From Paenibacillus peoriae (lineage in GTDB: Bacteria > Bacillota > Bacilli > Paenibacillales > Paenibacillaceae), in the NCBI RefSeq assembly GCF_022531965.1, contig NZ_CP092831.1, positions 5,675,001 through 5,739,000 on the forward strand: 64,000 bases of DNA. The letters are read 5' to 3'. Shown here one piece after another: positions 35,356 to 44,005 of the stretch. The notes beneath the pieces are model-generated. The model did no database searches, had not been told where the DNA came from, and saw only the letters and a program-made list of their open reading frames with translations. Numbering within the stretch: position 1 is the first letter of the stretch; every line of letters starts with the position of its first letter. Made by a program: the position numbers and the translations under genes.

Positions 35356-36222
35356 TTATGCTTGGATTTGCTTGATTAGTTCACTAATTCCTTGGCTAAG
35401 CGGTGTAAGGGAGCGTTTCAACAGCTTTTCAAAATCGCTGCTTACGACATCCAAGGCTCCTTCACGAATCGCTTGTTGAATACCGACCACAATAGGGATT
35501 GCACCTTCCGGGACTCCCGCACCGAGCATAACCTCGGCATACGTAGCATCATCCACCTGCTGTACAGGAACATCTTTGCCTAGAACCTCAGCCAGTATCG
35601 CTGCAAACTCTTCTTGGGTAATCGGCTTACCGGAGAGCTCATATATTGTATTCTCATGCCCTTCGCCAGACAAAACGGTTGCAGCTGCTTGCGCATAATC
35701 TGCGCGGGTAGCCCAACCTACTTTACCGGTCCCTGCCGAGGTAAGCCAAGGAGCCCCCGCGAGTACGGATTGGATCGTGCCTGCCTCATTCTCCAGGTAC
35801 CAATTATTACGCAAGAAGGAGTAAGGAATACCTGACTCGCGAATGAACTCCTCCGTGATGCGATGTACGGGTGCAAGGAATAGAGTACTGTCAGCGGCAT
35901 TGGCGGCGCTAGTATAGGCGATGAAGCCTACTCCAGCACGTACAGCAGCATCAACAGCCGCTTTATGCTGACGGATTCTAGTATCATTATCCCCGTCTGC
36001 GGATATAATCAGCAATCGGTCTACTCCAGCAAACGCCTGATCCAGCGTCTCCGGTTTATCAAAGTCGCCATGACGAACATCAACGCCACGAGACCGTAAG
36101 TTCTCTGCTTTTTCTGGATTTCTTACACTAACAATAAGATCGTTTGTGGAGACAGATGTAAGCAACGTATCTACCACGATGGAACCCAATTGCCCCGTTG
36201 CTCCTGTTAATGCGATTTTCAT
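35356..36222 (-). CDS. NmrA/QorB-like NAD(P)-binding reductase
   Basis: A 288-residue atypical SDR: GATGQLG at residues 7-13, then VSVRNPEKAENLRSRGVDVRHGDFDKPETL, as in QorB-type NADPH:quinone oxidoreductases and NmrA-like sensors. The classical catalytic Tyr is absent. It stands alone, with ATAGTAACTA-type symmetric sequence about 30 bases upstream, similar to HxlR-type sites, so redox control is possible but unproven. Confidence 0.88.
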   Translation of the reverse strand: MKIALTGATGQLGSIVVDTLLTSVSTNDLIVSVRNPEKAENLRSRGVDVRHGDFDKPETLDQAFAGVDRLLIISADGDNDTRIRQHKAAVDAAVRAGVGFIAYTSAANAADSTLFLAPVHRITEEFIRESGIPYSFLRNNWYLENEAGTIQSVLAGAPWLTSAGTGKVGWATRADYAQAAATVLSGEGHENTIYELSGKPITQEEFAAILAEVLGKDVPVQQVDDATYAEVMLGAGVPEGAIPIVVGIQQAIREGALDVVSSDFEKLLKRSLTPLSQGISELIKQIQA

Positions 36223-36359
36223 TTGAAATCCTCCATTCAGATTGTATTTACTTTTATATAGTAACTAAAATATAACGCATGTCTAATCTAGAGTCTAAAG
36301 GTCTGCTTTTCGGGTAAGAGTTGGTACAACAAACTCTCCCCAGAGAAAGGAACATGTAT

Positions 36360-37244
36360 ATGAAAAAAGCTATGGTCATTGTAAATCCCTCTTCCGGCAA
36401 AGAGGAATCTCTCCAACATGTCAGAAACGTAGAAGAAATTCTACGTGATCAAGGATACGTTGTTACGGTTAAAGAAACGGCAAAGGAACTGGACGCCACC
36501 CGTTTTTGCGTTAATGCGTGTGAGGAAGCTTGTGACCTAGTCGTTTCCATCGGCGGGGATGGCACACTTCACGAAACCATCAACGGTTTCATTGATCAAG
36601 ACCATCGCCCAAGACTGGGGATCATCCCCCTTGGGACAGTCAATGATTTTGCCCGTGCCTTGCAAATTCCGCTAAGTCCCGAGCTGGCGATCCGTATACT
36701 GACTTCTGCCCGCGTGAAAAACGTAGATATGGGCCTCTTAAACGGCCGAATGTTTGCCAATGTTGTTGCCACAGGTTCGCTTGCTGAATCACTATCAGCT
36801 GTATCATCAGACGATAAGTCCATGTTTGGCACATTTGCCTACTTCAAAGAAGGCATGAAAGAGCTTATCGGCCATCCTGCCCACTCACTTATCGTCCGCT
36901 ATGATGACAAAACCTGGGAAGGTGAATCCCCACTCTTTTTGGCTGCTTTAACCAATTCAGTCGGCGGTTTCGAGAAACTGGCGCCCGATGCGGCTGTTGA
37001 CGATGGTCTGCTTCACTGCTTTATTTTCAAAAACCTTAATATATTGAACACCGTGACGGCCAGCATATCCTTATTTTTAGGTAACCTGAAGGATCATAGT
37101 GATATTATTTACTTTACCGCAAAGCATGTAAGTGTCAGCTCCGCAGAACCGATCAGTACGAATGTAGATGGCGAGGAAGGGCCGTCTTTGCCTATCGACC
37201 TTGGTATTTTACCGCGTCATATTGAGGTAATTGTGCCGGAATAG
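36360..37244 (+). CDS. Diacylglycerol/lipid kinase (YegS/BmrU family)
   Basis: A 294-residue lipid kinase: NPSSGKE at residues 8-14, SIGGDGTLHETING for ATP binding and catalysis, LGIIPLGTVNDFARAL and a C-terminal VDGE. It is closer in type to BmrU/YegS than to the essential DgkB. The ATG at 36360 follows AAAGGAAC. A papain-like protein and a CdsA-like protein come next, so the region may deal with phosphatidic acid and its products (inference). Confidence 0.9.
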   Translation: MKKAMVIVNPSSGKEESLQHVRNVEEILRDQGYVVTVKETAKELDATRFCVNACEEACDLVVSIGGDGTLHETINGFIDQDHRPRLGIIPLGTVNDFARALQIPLSPELAIRILTSARVKNVDMGLLNGRMFANVVATGSLAESLSAVSSDDKSMFGTFAYFKEGMKELIGHPAHSLIVRYDDKTWEGESPLFLAALTNSVGGFEKLAPDAAVDDGLLHCFIFKNLNILNTVTASISLFLGNLKDHSDIIYFTAKHVSVSSAEPISTNVDGEEGPSLPIDLGILPRHIEVIVPE

Positions 37245-37262
37245 GTCTAAGTTATGCGGTGC

Positions 37263-37284
37263 TGATCCTCAAGCTTGAGGATCA
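37263..37284. repeat. 22-bp perfect palindrome
   Basis: A perfect self-complementary sequence centred on AAGCTT lies between convergent genes and includes the stop codon of the papain-like gene. It can form a 9-bp stem with a 4-base loop on either strand, but no T tract follows. Confidence 0.6.
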
Positions 37285-37811
37285 TACTCGCTCAATTTCC
37301 CCTCGTAGATCAAATGGAATCGATCACTTTGCCGAAAATCGTCTGGCGTAACAAGAGCGGGCAGCTTGTTCCATATTTTTATGCCGGATCGCTGTAAAAT
37401 TTCCGCAACGAATTGCGAACAAAAATAAGAATTGCTGAACTCGACTGGTTCTTTGAGTGCAATACCAATCAAACCCAGTAAGTTATACATATATTTTTGA
37501 CGACTTCGGATAAATACATGTAAAACTCGCTTCATTTTTTCAACTTCACGGTCGGTTACTTGAAGCTCGTAGATAACACATGTTGTATTCGGAAATCTGC
37601 TGTATGTACCTGTCTTAATATCCTCTTTCACGAAACCACCATCCAGAGGGTTATTAGGGGTCTTTCTCCCGAAGCTGTATAACTCCGAAAGTTCCCGGTT
37701 GAAGGAAATGGAGGCGTGATTATATGGCGCTCTCGTATAGCTTTTAATGACTCTCGTAAGAAACGTTCCCGTATTCGTAAGCAAGATAAAGACGGATTGA
37801 TCTGCTACCAT
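37269..37811 (-). CDS. Permuted papain-fold (YiiX-like) hydrolase or acyltransferase
   Basis: A 180-residue protein of the circularly permuted NlpC/P60 group: His32 in APYNHASISF precedes Cys131 in NSYFCSQFVAEIL. In this group and the related LRAT enzymes the pair works on amides, esters or lipids rather than peptidoglycan. No signal peptide is present, so it is probably cytoplasmic. It lies tail-to-tail with a lipid kinase and head-to-head with a CdsA-like gene. Confidence 0.78.
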   Translation of the reverse strand: MVADQSVFILLTNTGTFLTRVIKSYTRAPYNHASISFNRELSELYSFGRKTPNNPLDGGFVKEDIKTGTYSRFPNTTCVIYELQVTDREVEKMKRVLHVFIRSRQKYMYNLLGLIGIALKEPVEFSNSYFCSQFVAEILQRSGIKIWNKLPALVTPDDFRQSDRFHLIYEGKLSEYDPQA

Positions 37812-37906
37812 TTACGAAATTTCCCCTTATCAAGTTTGAATTATTCCTTCATAATAACATAGGAACCCTAATGGAACCCTATTTCGTGATAAGTTGGTGA
37901 GTGGTA

Positions 37907-38821
37907 ATGGACAGTTCGCTATTTACGTTAATCCTTATTTTTACAGCCTTATTGGTCATCCATCTGATTTACATAGTAGTAGTCAAAACACAGCCAGACA
38001 AAGACTATGCAGCTATTGGGCTTCGCATCAAGACATGGTGGGGTATGTTCTTTATCTTTTGCTTGGCAACTCTTTTCAATCCGATCGTTTCACTGCTTTC
38101 CCTGATGGCACTCACCTTTTTTGCGCTAAAAGAATACTTTTCCATGATTAGATCCAGAAAAGCTGATCGCAGATTGTTTCTATGGGCGTACTTGGCGATT
38201 CCCGTACAATTTTACTGGATTTATATCGGGTGGTACGGAATGTTTATTGTCTTTATTCCTATCTATGTATTCTTACTGCTACCGCTCCCACGATTGATCA
38301 ACAAAGGAACGGTTGGATTTCTGCGCAGTGTCAGCTCGACCCAGTGGGGACTCATGCTAATGGTTTTCGGGTTGAGTCATCTGGCCTATTTTCAGTTTGC
38401 TACGCCGCAATACGGAGCGAAACTTGTACTTTTTCTAGTGGTACTAACGCAGCTCAATGATGTCGTACACTATCTTGCATCACTTTATTTCGGAAAGCGG
38501 AAAATCGTCCCGACGTCCAATCCCAATATAACTTGGGAAGGCTTTGCACTCGCTTTTCCCGTAACTATAGCGGCTTCCTATTTCATCTATCCCTATCTGA
38601 CGCCGTTTGACCTGAAATTTGGAATTATTTTCGGCATGCTGATCAGCTTGAGCGGTTTCTTCGGCAGCTTAACGGTTTCCGTGCTAAAGCGGGATTTATT
38701 AATCGGCGATGATGACAAGTTCGATGCTTTGAAAAAAAGCTACTTAAGTCGGGTGGATAGCTTGACCTACACCTCGCCCGTTTTTTTTCACGTGATCCGT
38801 TATTTTTTTGACTTTATGTAG
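37907..38821 (+). CDS. CdsA-like phosphatidate cytidylyltransferase homologue
   Basis: A 304-residue membrane protein with about eight helices. The last part has SVLKRDLLIGDDDKFDALK and LSRVDSLTYTSP, matching the CDP-diacylglycerol synthase signature (S-x-x-KR...D...R-D-S). The GHGG part of the signature is degenerate (KKSYLSRVDS). It may be a second, diverged enzyme rather than the housekeeping CdsA. The ATG at 37907 is preceded by GGTGAG; a GTG six bases earlier is possible. Confidence 0.75.
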   Translation: MDSSLFTLILIFTALLVIHLIYIVVVKTQPDKDYAAIGLRIKTWWGMFFIFCLATLFNPIVSLLSLMALTFFALKEYFSMIRSRKADRRLFLWAYLAIPVQFYWIYIGWYGMFIVFIPIYVFLLLPLPRLINKGTVGFLRSVSSTQWGLMLMVFGLSHLAYFQFATPQYGAKLVLFLVVLTQLNDVVHYLASLYFGKRKIVPTSNPNITWEGFALAFPVTIAASYFIYPYLTPFDLKFGIIFGMLISLSGFFGSLTVSVLKRDLLIGDDDKFDALKKSYLSRVDSLTYTSPVFFHVIRYFFDFM

Positions 38822-38937
38822 CGATTACCTCCGCAATACTCCGCTTCTCATCGGTTTCATTTTGGTTAGCCGGGGTAAGTACTACCGTACCGTAAGCAGT
38901 CCTTATCCTAGAAAACGATCTTGAGGAGGCGTTAGAA

Positions 38938-39285
38938 ATGGCAGAGCATAATCATGCTGTGAATAAGGAAGGCGAAGTGGCCTTGAACAAGGTAGATGAC
39001 GTATTAAATCGGATAGACGACAGCAAAAAGGATGACATTCTGGGCAGCTTTGATTCATTCAAAAGTTATTTGAGCGACAAGATTGAAATGGCTCAAAATA
39101 TTGGTTTGAATGAAGAATTGATCGCAAAAGCAGCTGAGAAGATAGCTGGATATCTGGCAGCCAAAGAAGAACCGCGAAATCGCGAGGAGAAGCTCCTCCA
39201 GGAGCTGTGGAAAGCGGGGGACAAGGAGCAGCAGCATGCGCTTGCCCATATGCTAGTACGCGTGGCTCAAACCTCGTATGAATAG
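38938..39285 (+). CDS. DUF3243-family protein
   Basis: A 115-residue, helical, acidic protein. FDSFKSYLSDKIEMAQNIGLNEELIAKAAEKI... contains the DUF3243 pattern with the following YLAAKEEPRNREEKLLQELW, found in Bacillus and Paenibacillus. The first 28 residues are an extra charged segment. Function is unknown. GAGGAGGCG precedes the ATG. Confidence 0.82.
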   Translation: MAEHNHAVNKEGEVALNKVDDVLNRIDDSKKDDILGSFDSFKSYLSDKIEMAQNIGLNEELIAKAAEKIAGYLAAKEEPRNREEKLLQELWKAGDKEQQHALAHMLVRVAQTSYE

Positions 39286-39313
39286 TGATGATGGAACACA
39301 ATATCTTGCTATG

Positions 39314-39352
39314 AAAAGGGCAGCCTATCCTCACCTAAGGATAGGCTGCTTT
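39314..39352. terminator. Bidirectional terminator
   Basis: GCAGCCTATCC (39320-39330) pairs with GGATAGGCTGC (39339-39349), flanked by AAAA and TTT, between the DUF3243 gene and the convergent MocR gene. Confidence 0.85.
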
Positions 39353-39360
39353 CGCGTTTA

Positions 39361-40734
39361 CTACCGTTGCAGTGCGTTCCTGATTCTGCGAACCCCTTCA
39401 CGAATTTCATTTTCCTTTAGATGCCCATAGCCCATGAGCAGCCGGTTCCCTTCAAGCTGTGCCGCAAATACATTTTGACTATGGAGACATTTCGGCAAAT
39501 CCTCTCGGAACGGGAACTGAAACTCTGCTACCAAATGTAAACCCGCCGATCGGCCACACACCCGATATTGCCCTGTAAAATGCTGCTCAAGGCTATCAAG
39601 CAGGACTTGACGACGCTTGGCATACACTTTCTTCATCTTATGTACATGTTTATGAAGGAGTCGCTTCCTGATAAACCGACTCAACACAATTTGCTCCAGG
39701 CTCGCCGTCTGGTAATCCGCCAGTTGCTTTAAACGGATAAAATCAGCGACTCGTGACGAGGGAAGAACAATATAGCCGATCCTCAGCGCGGGGAATAATA
39801 TTTTGCTAAACGTCCCGACATATAGCACCCGTTCTGGGTCCAGACTCTGCAAGGAGTGGACGGGCGCCCCGTCATACCGGAACTCACTGTCATAATCATC
39901 TTCGAGCAGAAGACATCCTGTCCGGGCTGCATACTGAATTAGCTCGATCCGCCTTTGGATCGGCAAGATACCCCCCAGCGGGAACTGGTGCGAGGGTGTC
40001 AGATATGCCAGTTTGGGGTGTTTCTTTTGTGGCAGATCGGCTGTTATAACTCCCGAATCATCAACAGTCATACTCCGCAGTGTGGCTCCTGTGGCCGCCA
40101 GAATGCTTTTTAAATCTTCATTTGTCGGTTCCTCTACCAGGGCTTCATCTCCAGCTGACAGTAACAGACGGGTGACAAGCTGAATCGCTTGTACTGCTCC
40201 GCTAGTGATTACAATATGTTCCGGGCTGACTTTCACTCCTCTGGTGTGACTCAAATAGTCGGCTAGCTCCCTGCGTAACTCAGGCTCTCCAGCAGGATCG
40301 CCATAACCTAGTGCCAGATCAGGAGCCTCTTTGCATACGCTCTGAAGCAAGTCAGCCCATGATTTGCGCGGAAATAATTCCAATGCAGGAAGGCCTGTCC
40401 GGAAGGAAATTACTGACATCTCATTTGAATATGCAGATTCCACTGCAGACGCAGACGCCTCGATAGGCGGTGCGGATACATAACCTGGAAGGACGGCCCC
40501 TTCGGCTACATAAGTTCCTGAACCTGAGCGCGCAATGGCTAAGCCTTCGGCTAGCAGCATTTCATAAGCTTCGAGGATAACATTCCGGGAAACGTTCAAC
40601 TGTAAGGCCAGCACCCGGGTCGAAGGAAGTTTATACCCTGCATTCAGTTCTCCAGCTAAAATACGGTCCCGTATTGCTTGATATACCTGACGCAGCATCG
40701 GAACTGTCACATTCTTATCGATAGATAACCACAT
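39361..40734 (-). CDS. MocR-type regulator (GntR HTH plus aminotransferase-like domain)
   Basis: A 457-residue protein with a GntR winged HTH in residues 1-75 (YKLPSTRVLALQLNVSRNVILEAYEML) and a PLP aminotransferase-like domain with Lys in YVGTFSKILFPALRIGY. Such MocR proteins sense PLP-linked metabolites. The start is the ATG at 40734 with GGGGGG four bases upstream; the open frame extends 40 codons further without a site. It is divergent from an EamA transporter, its likely target. Confidence 0.9.
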   Translation of the reverse strand: MWLSIDKNVTVPMLRQVYQAIRDRILAGELNAGYKLPSTRVLALQLNVSRNVILEAYEMLLAEGLAIARSGSGTYVAEGAVLPGYVSAPPIEASASAVESAYSNEMSVISFRTGLPALELFPRKSWADLLQSVCKEAPDLALGYGDPAGEPELRRELADYLSHTRGVKVSPEHIVITSGAVQAIQLVTRLLLSAGDEALVEEPTNEDLKSILAATGATLRSMTVDDSGVITADLPQKKHPKLAYLTPSHQFPLGGILPIQRRIELIQYAARTGCLLLEDDYDSEFRYDGAPVHSLQSLDPERVLYVGTFSKILFPALRIGYIVLPSSRVADFIRLKQLADYQTASLEQIVLSRFIRKRLLHKHVHKMKKVYAKRRQVLLDSLEQHFTGQYRVCGRSAGLHLVAEFQFPFREDLPKCLHSQNVFAAQLEGNRLLMGYGHLKENEIREGVRRIRNALQR

Positions 40735-40802
40735 AGCTACCCCCCAAGCGGTACTGTCGAAAACCTCTTCAACTGGATCTACAAGTGCCCAGTTTCTATT
40801 GC

Positions 40803-40825
40803 TACAGTATATATCAATATCTGTA
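40803..40825. promoter_or_regulatory. Possible MocR operator
   Basis: TACAG (40803-40807) and CTGTA (40821-40825) are separated by 13 bases in the AT-rich region between the divergent mocR and eamA genes, just upstream of the eamA ribosome site. Confidence 0.35.
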
Positions 40826-40841
40826 CAAGAGGTGAGATAAA

Positions 40842-41741
40842 ATGAACAAACCAACCTTTTCGACTTACATGGAGTTAGTGATCGCCACTTCCATTGTCGG
40901 CAGTTCTGTGGTAGTCGGCAAACTGGTCGTGATGCAGCTGCCTGTTTTTTTATCGCAATCTGCCAGTCTGGCTGTTGCCCTTCTGTTCTTGGTACCCATT
41001 GTATTCATCAAGAAGTATTCATTAAGGATCAGCAAACGGGATGCCTTAATCCTGTTCATTCAAGCACTGGTCGGCATGTTTCTCTTCCGTGTCCTAATGC
41101 TGTACGGGCTGGCCTACGCCTCTGCTTCCGAAAGCGGAATTTTAACTAGCTTAACCCCAGCTATTGTTGTACTTCTTTCGTATGTGCTGCTGAGAGAAAA
41201 GATTACGCTCCGCCCCGGACTAGGGATTGCCTGTTCACTGCTCGGTGTTTTGGCACTACAAGCACCTCACATATCGGCGCTCTGGTTCAATGCTCCTAAC
41301 GCAACCTCGTTCATTGGCCTGCTGCTTGTTCTGTCTGCTGTGTTCGGAGAAGCGGCACTGACAGTGTTACGCAAGATGCTATCCAGCCATGTCTCTTCCC
41401 TGCTTGGAACCATGTATATAACACTCTTTTCATTCCTCATGTTCCTGGCTTGTTCCTTTGTGGAGGCCCAACAGTTCAACTTTAACCACGTTGGTGTAGG
41501 GGAGATTGGGCTAGTCTTATATTATGGTATCTTTGTCACCGCATTAGGCTACGTATTATGGTTTAGGGGTGTATCAAGAGTACCGGCTAGTACAGCAGCT
41601 GTATACACGGGTTGTATTCCCGTCAGCACACTGCTGCTGTCCTATATCATCCTCCGTGAATCCTTCTCATTTGCTCATCTGGCTGGTGCAGGCTTTGTAT
41701 TTCTCGGCATCATACTTATATCACGCGGTGAACGCCGCTGA
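40842..41741 (+). CDS. EamA/DMT-family transporter
   Basis: A 299-residue permease with ten membrane helices arranged as two EamA repeats (SASESGILTSLTPAIVVLLSYVLLREKITL in the first, TAAVYTGCIPVSTLLLSYIILRE in the second). These export metabolites, often amino acids or their derivatives. The divergent MocR gene suggests a substrate linked to amino acid or PLP chemistry. It ends at a bidirectional terminator. Confidence 0.9.
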   Translation: MNKPTFSTYMELVIATSIVGSSVVVGKLVVMQLPVFLSQSASLAVALLFLVPIVFIKKYSLRISKRDALILFIQALVGMFLFRVLMLYGLAYASASESGILTSLTPAIVVLLSYVLLREKITLRPGLGIACSLLGVLALQAPHISALWFNAPNATSFIGLLLVLSAVFGEAALTVLRKMLSSHVSSLLGTMYITLFSFLMFLACSFVEAQQFNFNHVGVGEIGLVLYYGIFVTALGYVLWFRGVSRVPASTAAVYTGCIPVSTLLLSYIILRESFSFAHLAGAGFVFLGIILISRGERR

Positions 41742-41760
41742 CTCACGCAAAGACCTTCTC

Positions 41761-41804
41761 AAAAAAAAGGCTCCCGGCTGAAACTTCGGGAGCCTCTTTT
41801 CTTT
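41761..41804. terminator. Bidirectional terminator
   Basis: AGGCTCCCG (41768-41776) pairs with CGGGAGCCT (41787-41795). Eight A precede and TCTTTTC follows; it closes the transporter gene and the convergent manP. Confidence 0.88.
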
Positions 41805-41828
41805 ATTTTAGGTTCTTATCGCATTGAA

Positions 41829-43835
41829 TTAATGCACCTGATCCAGCAATTGATATGCTTCTTCCTTCGTAGTAACTGCCAGAAGCGCCTCTCTGAAATG
41901 ATCGTCCATCAGCTTACGCGATAACATTTGCAGCACTTTCAGATGCGCATTTTCCTTGCTGTTGCGCGGTACGGCAATCATAAAGATCAGTTTTGCTTCA
42001 CTTCCGTCTGCACTATTCCAGTCAACACCGCCTTGCTTGATGCCAAATACCACGCTTGGCTTCAGGACAGCTTCCGATTTGCCATGAGGAATGGCAATAT
42101 TCATTCCAATGCCTGTTGATCCTTCTTCCTCTCTGGCTAATATCGCCTGTTTGAAATCACTGGCAGAGCTTACAGCTCCAGTTCTCTCAAGTGCTCCGAT
42201 CATTTCATCAACCACAGCATCTCGTGTCGTTCCTTCCAGATCCAAATTAATCAGATCCATCGTTACAATATCCGTCAGTTTCTCAATGTGAATGCCTTGC
42301 GAAGACACGGCTGGCCCGTTACTTGTGACAGTTGTTGAAACTGATGACTCCGCAACGGCCGTTGTAGTAATCGCAGATTGTCCAGCTCCTGCGGTAGAAT
42401 GTCCAGGCATCGCTTCCCCAGCAGCATCCGGAGTTACAGTTGCTGCAATATCTTTTTTCAGCAAGCTCACCAGGACAACCGATACGGCTACGCCGACAAT
42501 AACGGCAATGAAGAACATAAGCACATGGTCCACTGCACCAAGTACAGCTACAATCGGTCCACCGTGAGCTACCTTATCACCTACATTTCCCAACATGGCG
42601 ATGACAGAACCGACCATGGACCCTACCATAATACTGGGAATAACACGCAGTGGATCTTGCGCCGCGAATGGAATCGCACCTTCGGTAATCCCGAACAACC
42701 CCATCGTGAATGTTGCCTTCCCGGCCTCGCGTTCCGCAGGTGCAAATTTACGTTTGTTGATCATCGCTGCAAGTCCCATCCCAATCGGCGGAATACAAAT
42801 CGCAACGGCGATTGGCCCCATAATTTCATAATTCCCTTCGCCGATCATGGCCGAACCGAATAAGAAAGCAACTTTGTTCACAGGGCCGCCCATATCAAAG
42901 GAGATCATCGCACCTAGAATCAATGCTAGTAGAATTGAACTTGTACCTTGCATACCTGCAAGCCAGCCCGTTAAAGCTTCAAACAATTGTGCGACTGGAG
43001 CACCAATCACAAAGACAAAGATTAATCCAACAATTAACGATGCCAATACAGGGATAATAATAATAGGCATGATCGGCTGTAACGCTCGCCCAACCTTCAT
43101 TTTCCGAATACCCAGTGCAACATAACCCGCCAGAAAACCAGCGATAATCCCGCCGATAAATCCGGCCCCCGCCTCACTTCCATAAAAACTGCCGTTCGCA
43201 GCAATGAATCCGCCAACCATACCCGGTGCAAGCCCCGGTCTATCCGCAATACTCATTGCGATAAATCCGGCGAGGATCGGTATCATAAAGGTAAACGAAG
43301 CTGAGCCGATATCCTGAACCGTCTTCCAAAATGAACCGTCCGGTATAACCAGACCGCCTGGTGTCTTCTCACCGCCAATCGTCAACGCAATGGCAATGAG
43401 CAATCCCCCAATGACGATGAAGGGTACCATATAGGACACACCGTTCATCAAGTGTCGGTAGATGGGATTTTGTTTCGGTTTGTTCTCCTGTGAGCTACCT
43501 TCGGCAGTACGTGACTCTGCTTGGTGCACAGGTACATTCCCCTTCATCACCCGCTGGATCAATTCTTCTGGACGGCGAATGCCATCCTGTACGCCAACGA
43601 CCAGCAGTTTCTTACCGACGAAGCGGTCTTTAACCACCGTTTTATCCGCTGCAATAATAATGCCATCTGCCTCACGGATATCCTGCTCGGTCAGTTGATT
43701 TTCAACTCCAATGGAGCCTTGCGTCTCGACCTTCATTTCGATGCCCAGCTTTGCTGCTGCCTTTTGCAGATTCTCAGCTGCCATATACGTATGTGCAATT
43801 CCGTTAGGACATGAGGTAATCGCTAATATCTTCAT
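41829..43835 (-). CDS. manP: PTS mannose/fructose-family EIIBCA component (ManP)
   Basis: A 668-residue fusion: EIIB at residues 1-105 with Cys9 in ITSCPNGIAHT, EIIC with about nine helices (LMNGVSYMVPFIVIGGLL, ISFDMGGPVNK, PIGMGLA), a linker near 480-525 and EIIA with the phosphorylated His in NIAIPHGKSEAV. The sequence follows B. subtilis ManP very closely. It imports and phosphorylates mannose. The ATG at 43835 has AAGGGG at proper spacing. manR lies upstream; no manA follows. Confidence 0.93.
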   Translation of the reverse strand: MKILAITSCPNGIAHTYMAAENLQKAAAKLGIEMKVETQGSIGVENQLTEQDIREADGIIIAADKTVVKDRFVGKKLLVVGVQDGIRRPEELIQRVMKGNVPVHQAESRTAEGSSQENKPKQNPIYRHLMNGVSYMVPFIVIGGLLIAIALTIGGEKTPGGLVIPDGSFWKTVQDIGSASFTFMIPILAGFIAMSIADRPGLAPGMVGGFIAANGSFYGSEAGAGFIGGIIAGFLAGYVALGIRKMKVGRALQPIMPIIIIPVLASLIVGLIFVFVIGAPVAQLFEALTGWLAGMQGTSSILLALILGAMISFDMGGPVNKVAFLFGSAMIGEGNYEIMGPIAVAICIPPIGMGLAAMINKRKFAPAEREAGKATFTMGLFGITEGAIPFAAQDPLRVIPSIMVGSMVGSVIAMLGNVGDKVAHGGPIVAVLGAVDHVLMFFIAVIVGVAVSVVLVSLLKKDIAATVTPDAAGEAMPGHSTAGAGQSAITTTAVAESSVSTTVTSNGPAVSSQGIHIEKLTDIVTMDLINLDLEGTTRDAVVDEMIGALERTGAVSSASDFKQAILAREEEGSTGIGMNIAIPHGKSEAVLKPSVVFGIKQGGVDWNSADGSEAKLIFMIAVPRNSKENAHLKVLQMLSRKLMDDHFREALLAVTTKEEAYQLLDQVH

Positions 43836-43856
43836 AGTCATTCCCCTTCTCTCTGT

Positions 43857-43870
43857 TGTTTCCGCTTACA
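43857..43870 (-). promoter_or_regulatory. cre-like site at the manP promoter
   Basis: On the minus strand TGTAAGCGGAAACA matches the CcpA consensus at all but one fixed position. It lies just after TATACT (43881-43876), a probable -10, so CcpA binding there could block manP transcription when glucose is present. Confidence 0.65.
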
Positions 43871-43948
43871 TTGATAGTATAAACGCCTATCTTGCTGTTA
43901 TCGGACGAACTTTTTACCGGAACTTTCGGAAAAACGGAATTATACCGA

Positions 43949-43977
43949 CAAAAAACAGGACTTAACTATAAGTCCTG
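43949..43977 (-). terminator. Terminator of manR
   Basis: CAGGACTTA pairs with TAAGTCCTG around a 4-base loop, followed on the minus strand by TTTTTTG, 29 bases after the manR stop. manP therefore needs its own promoter. Confidence 0.9.
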
Positions 43978-44005
43978 CTCCAGAGCACAGCTTTTTGATT
44001 TTAGT

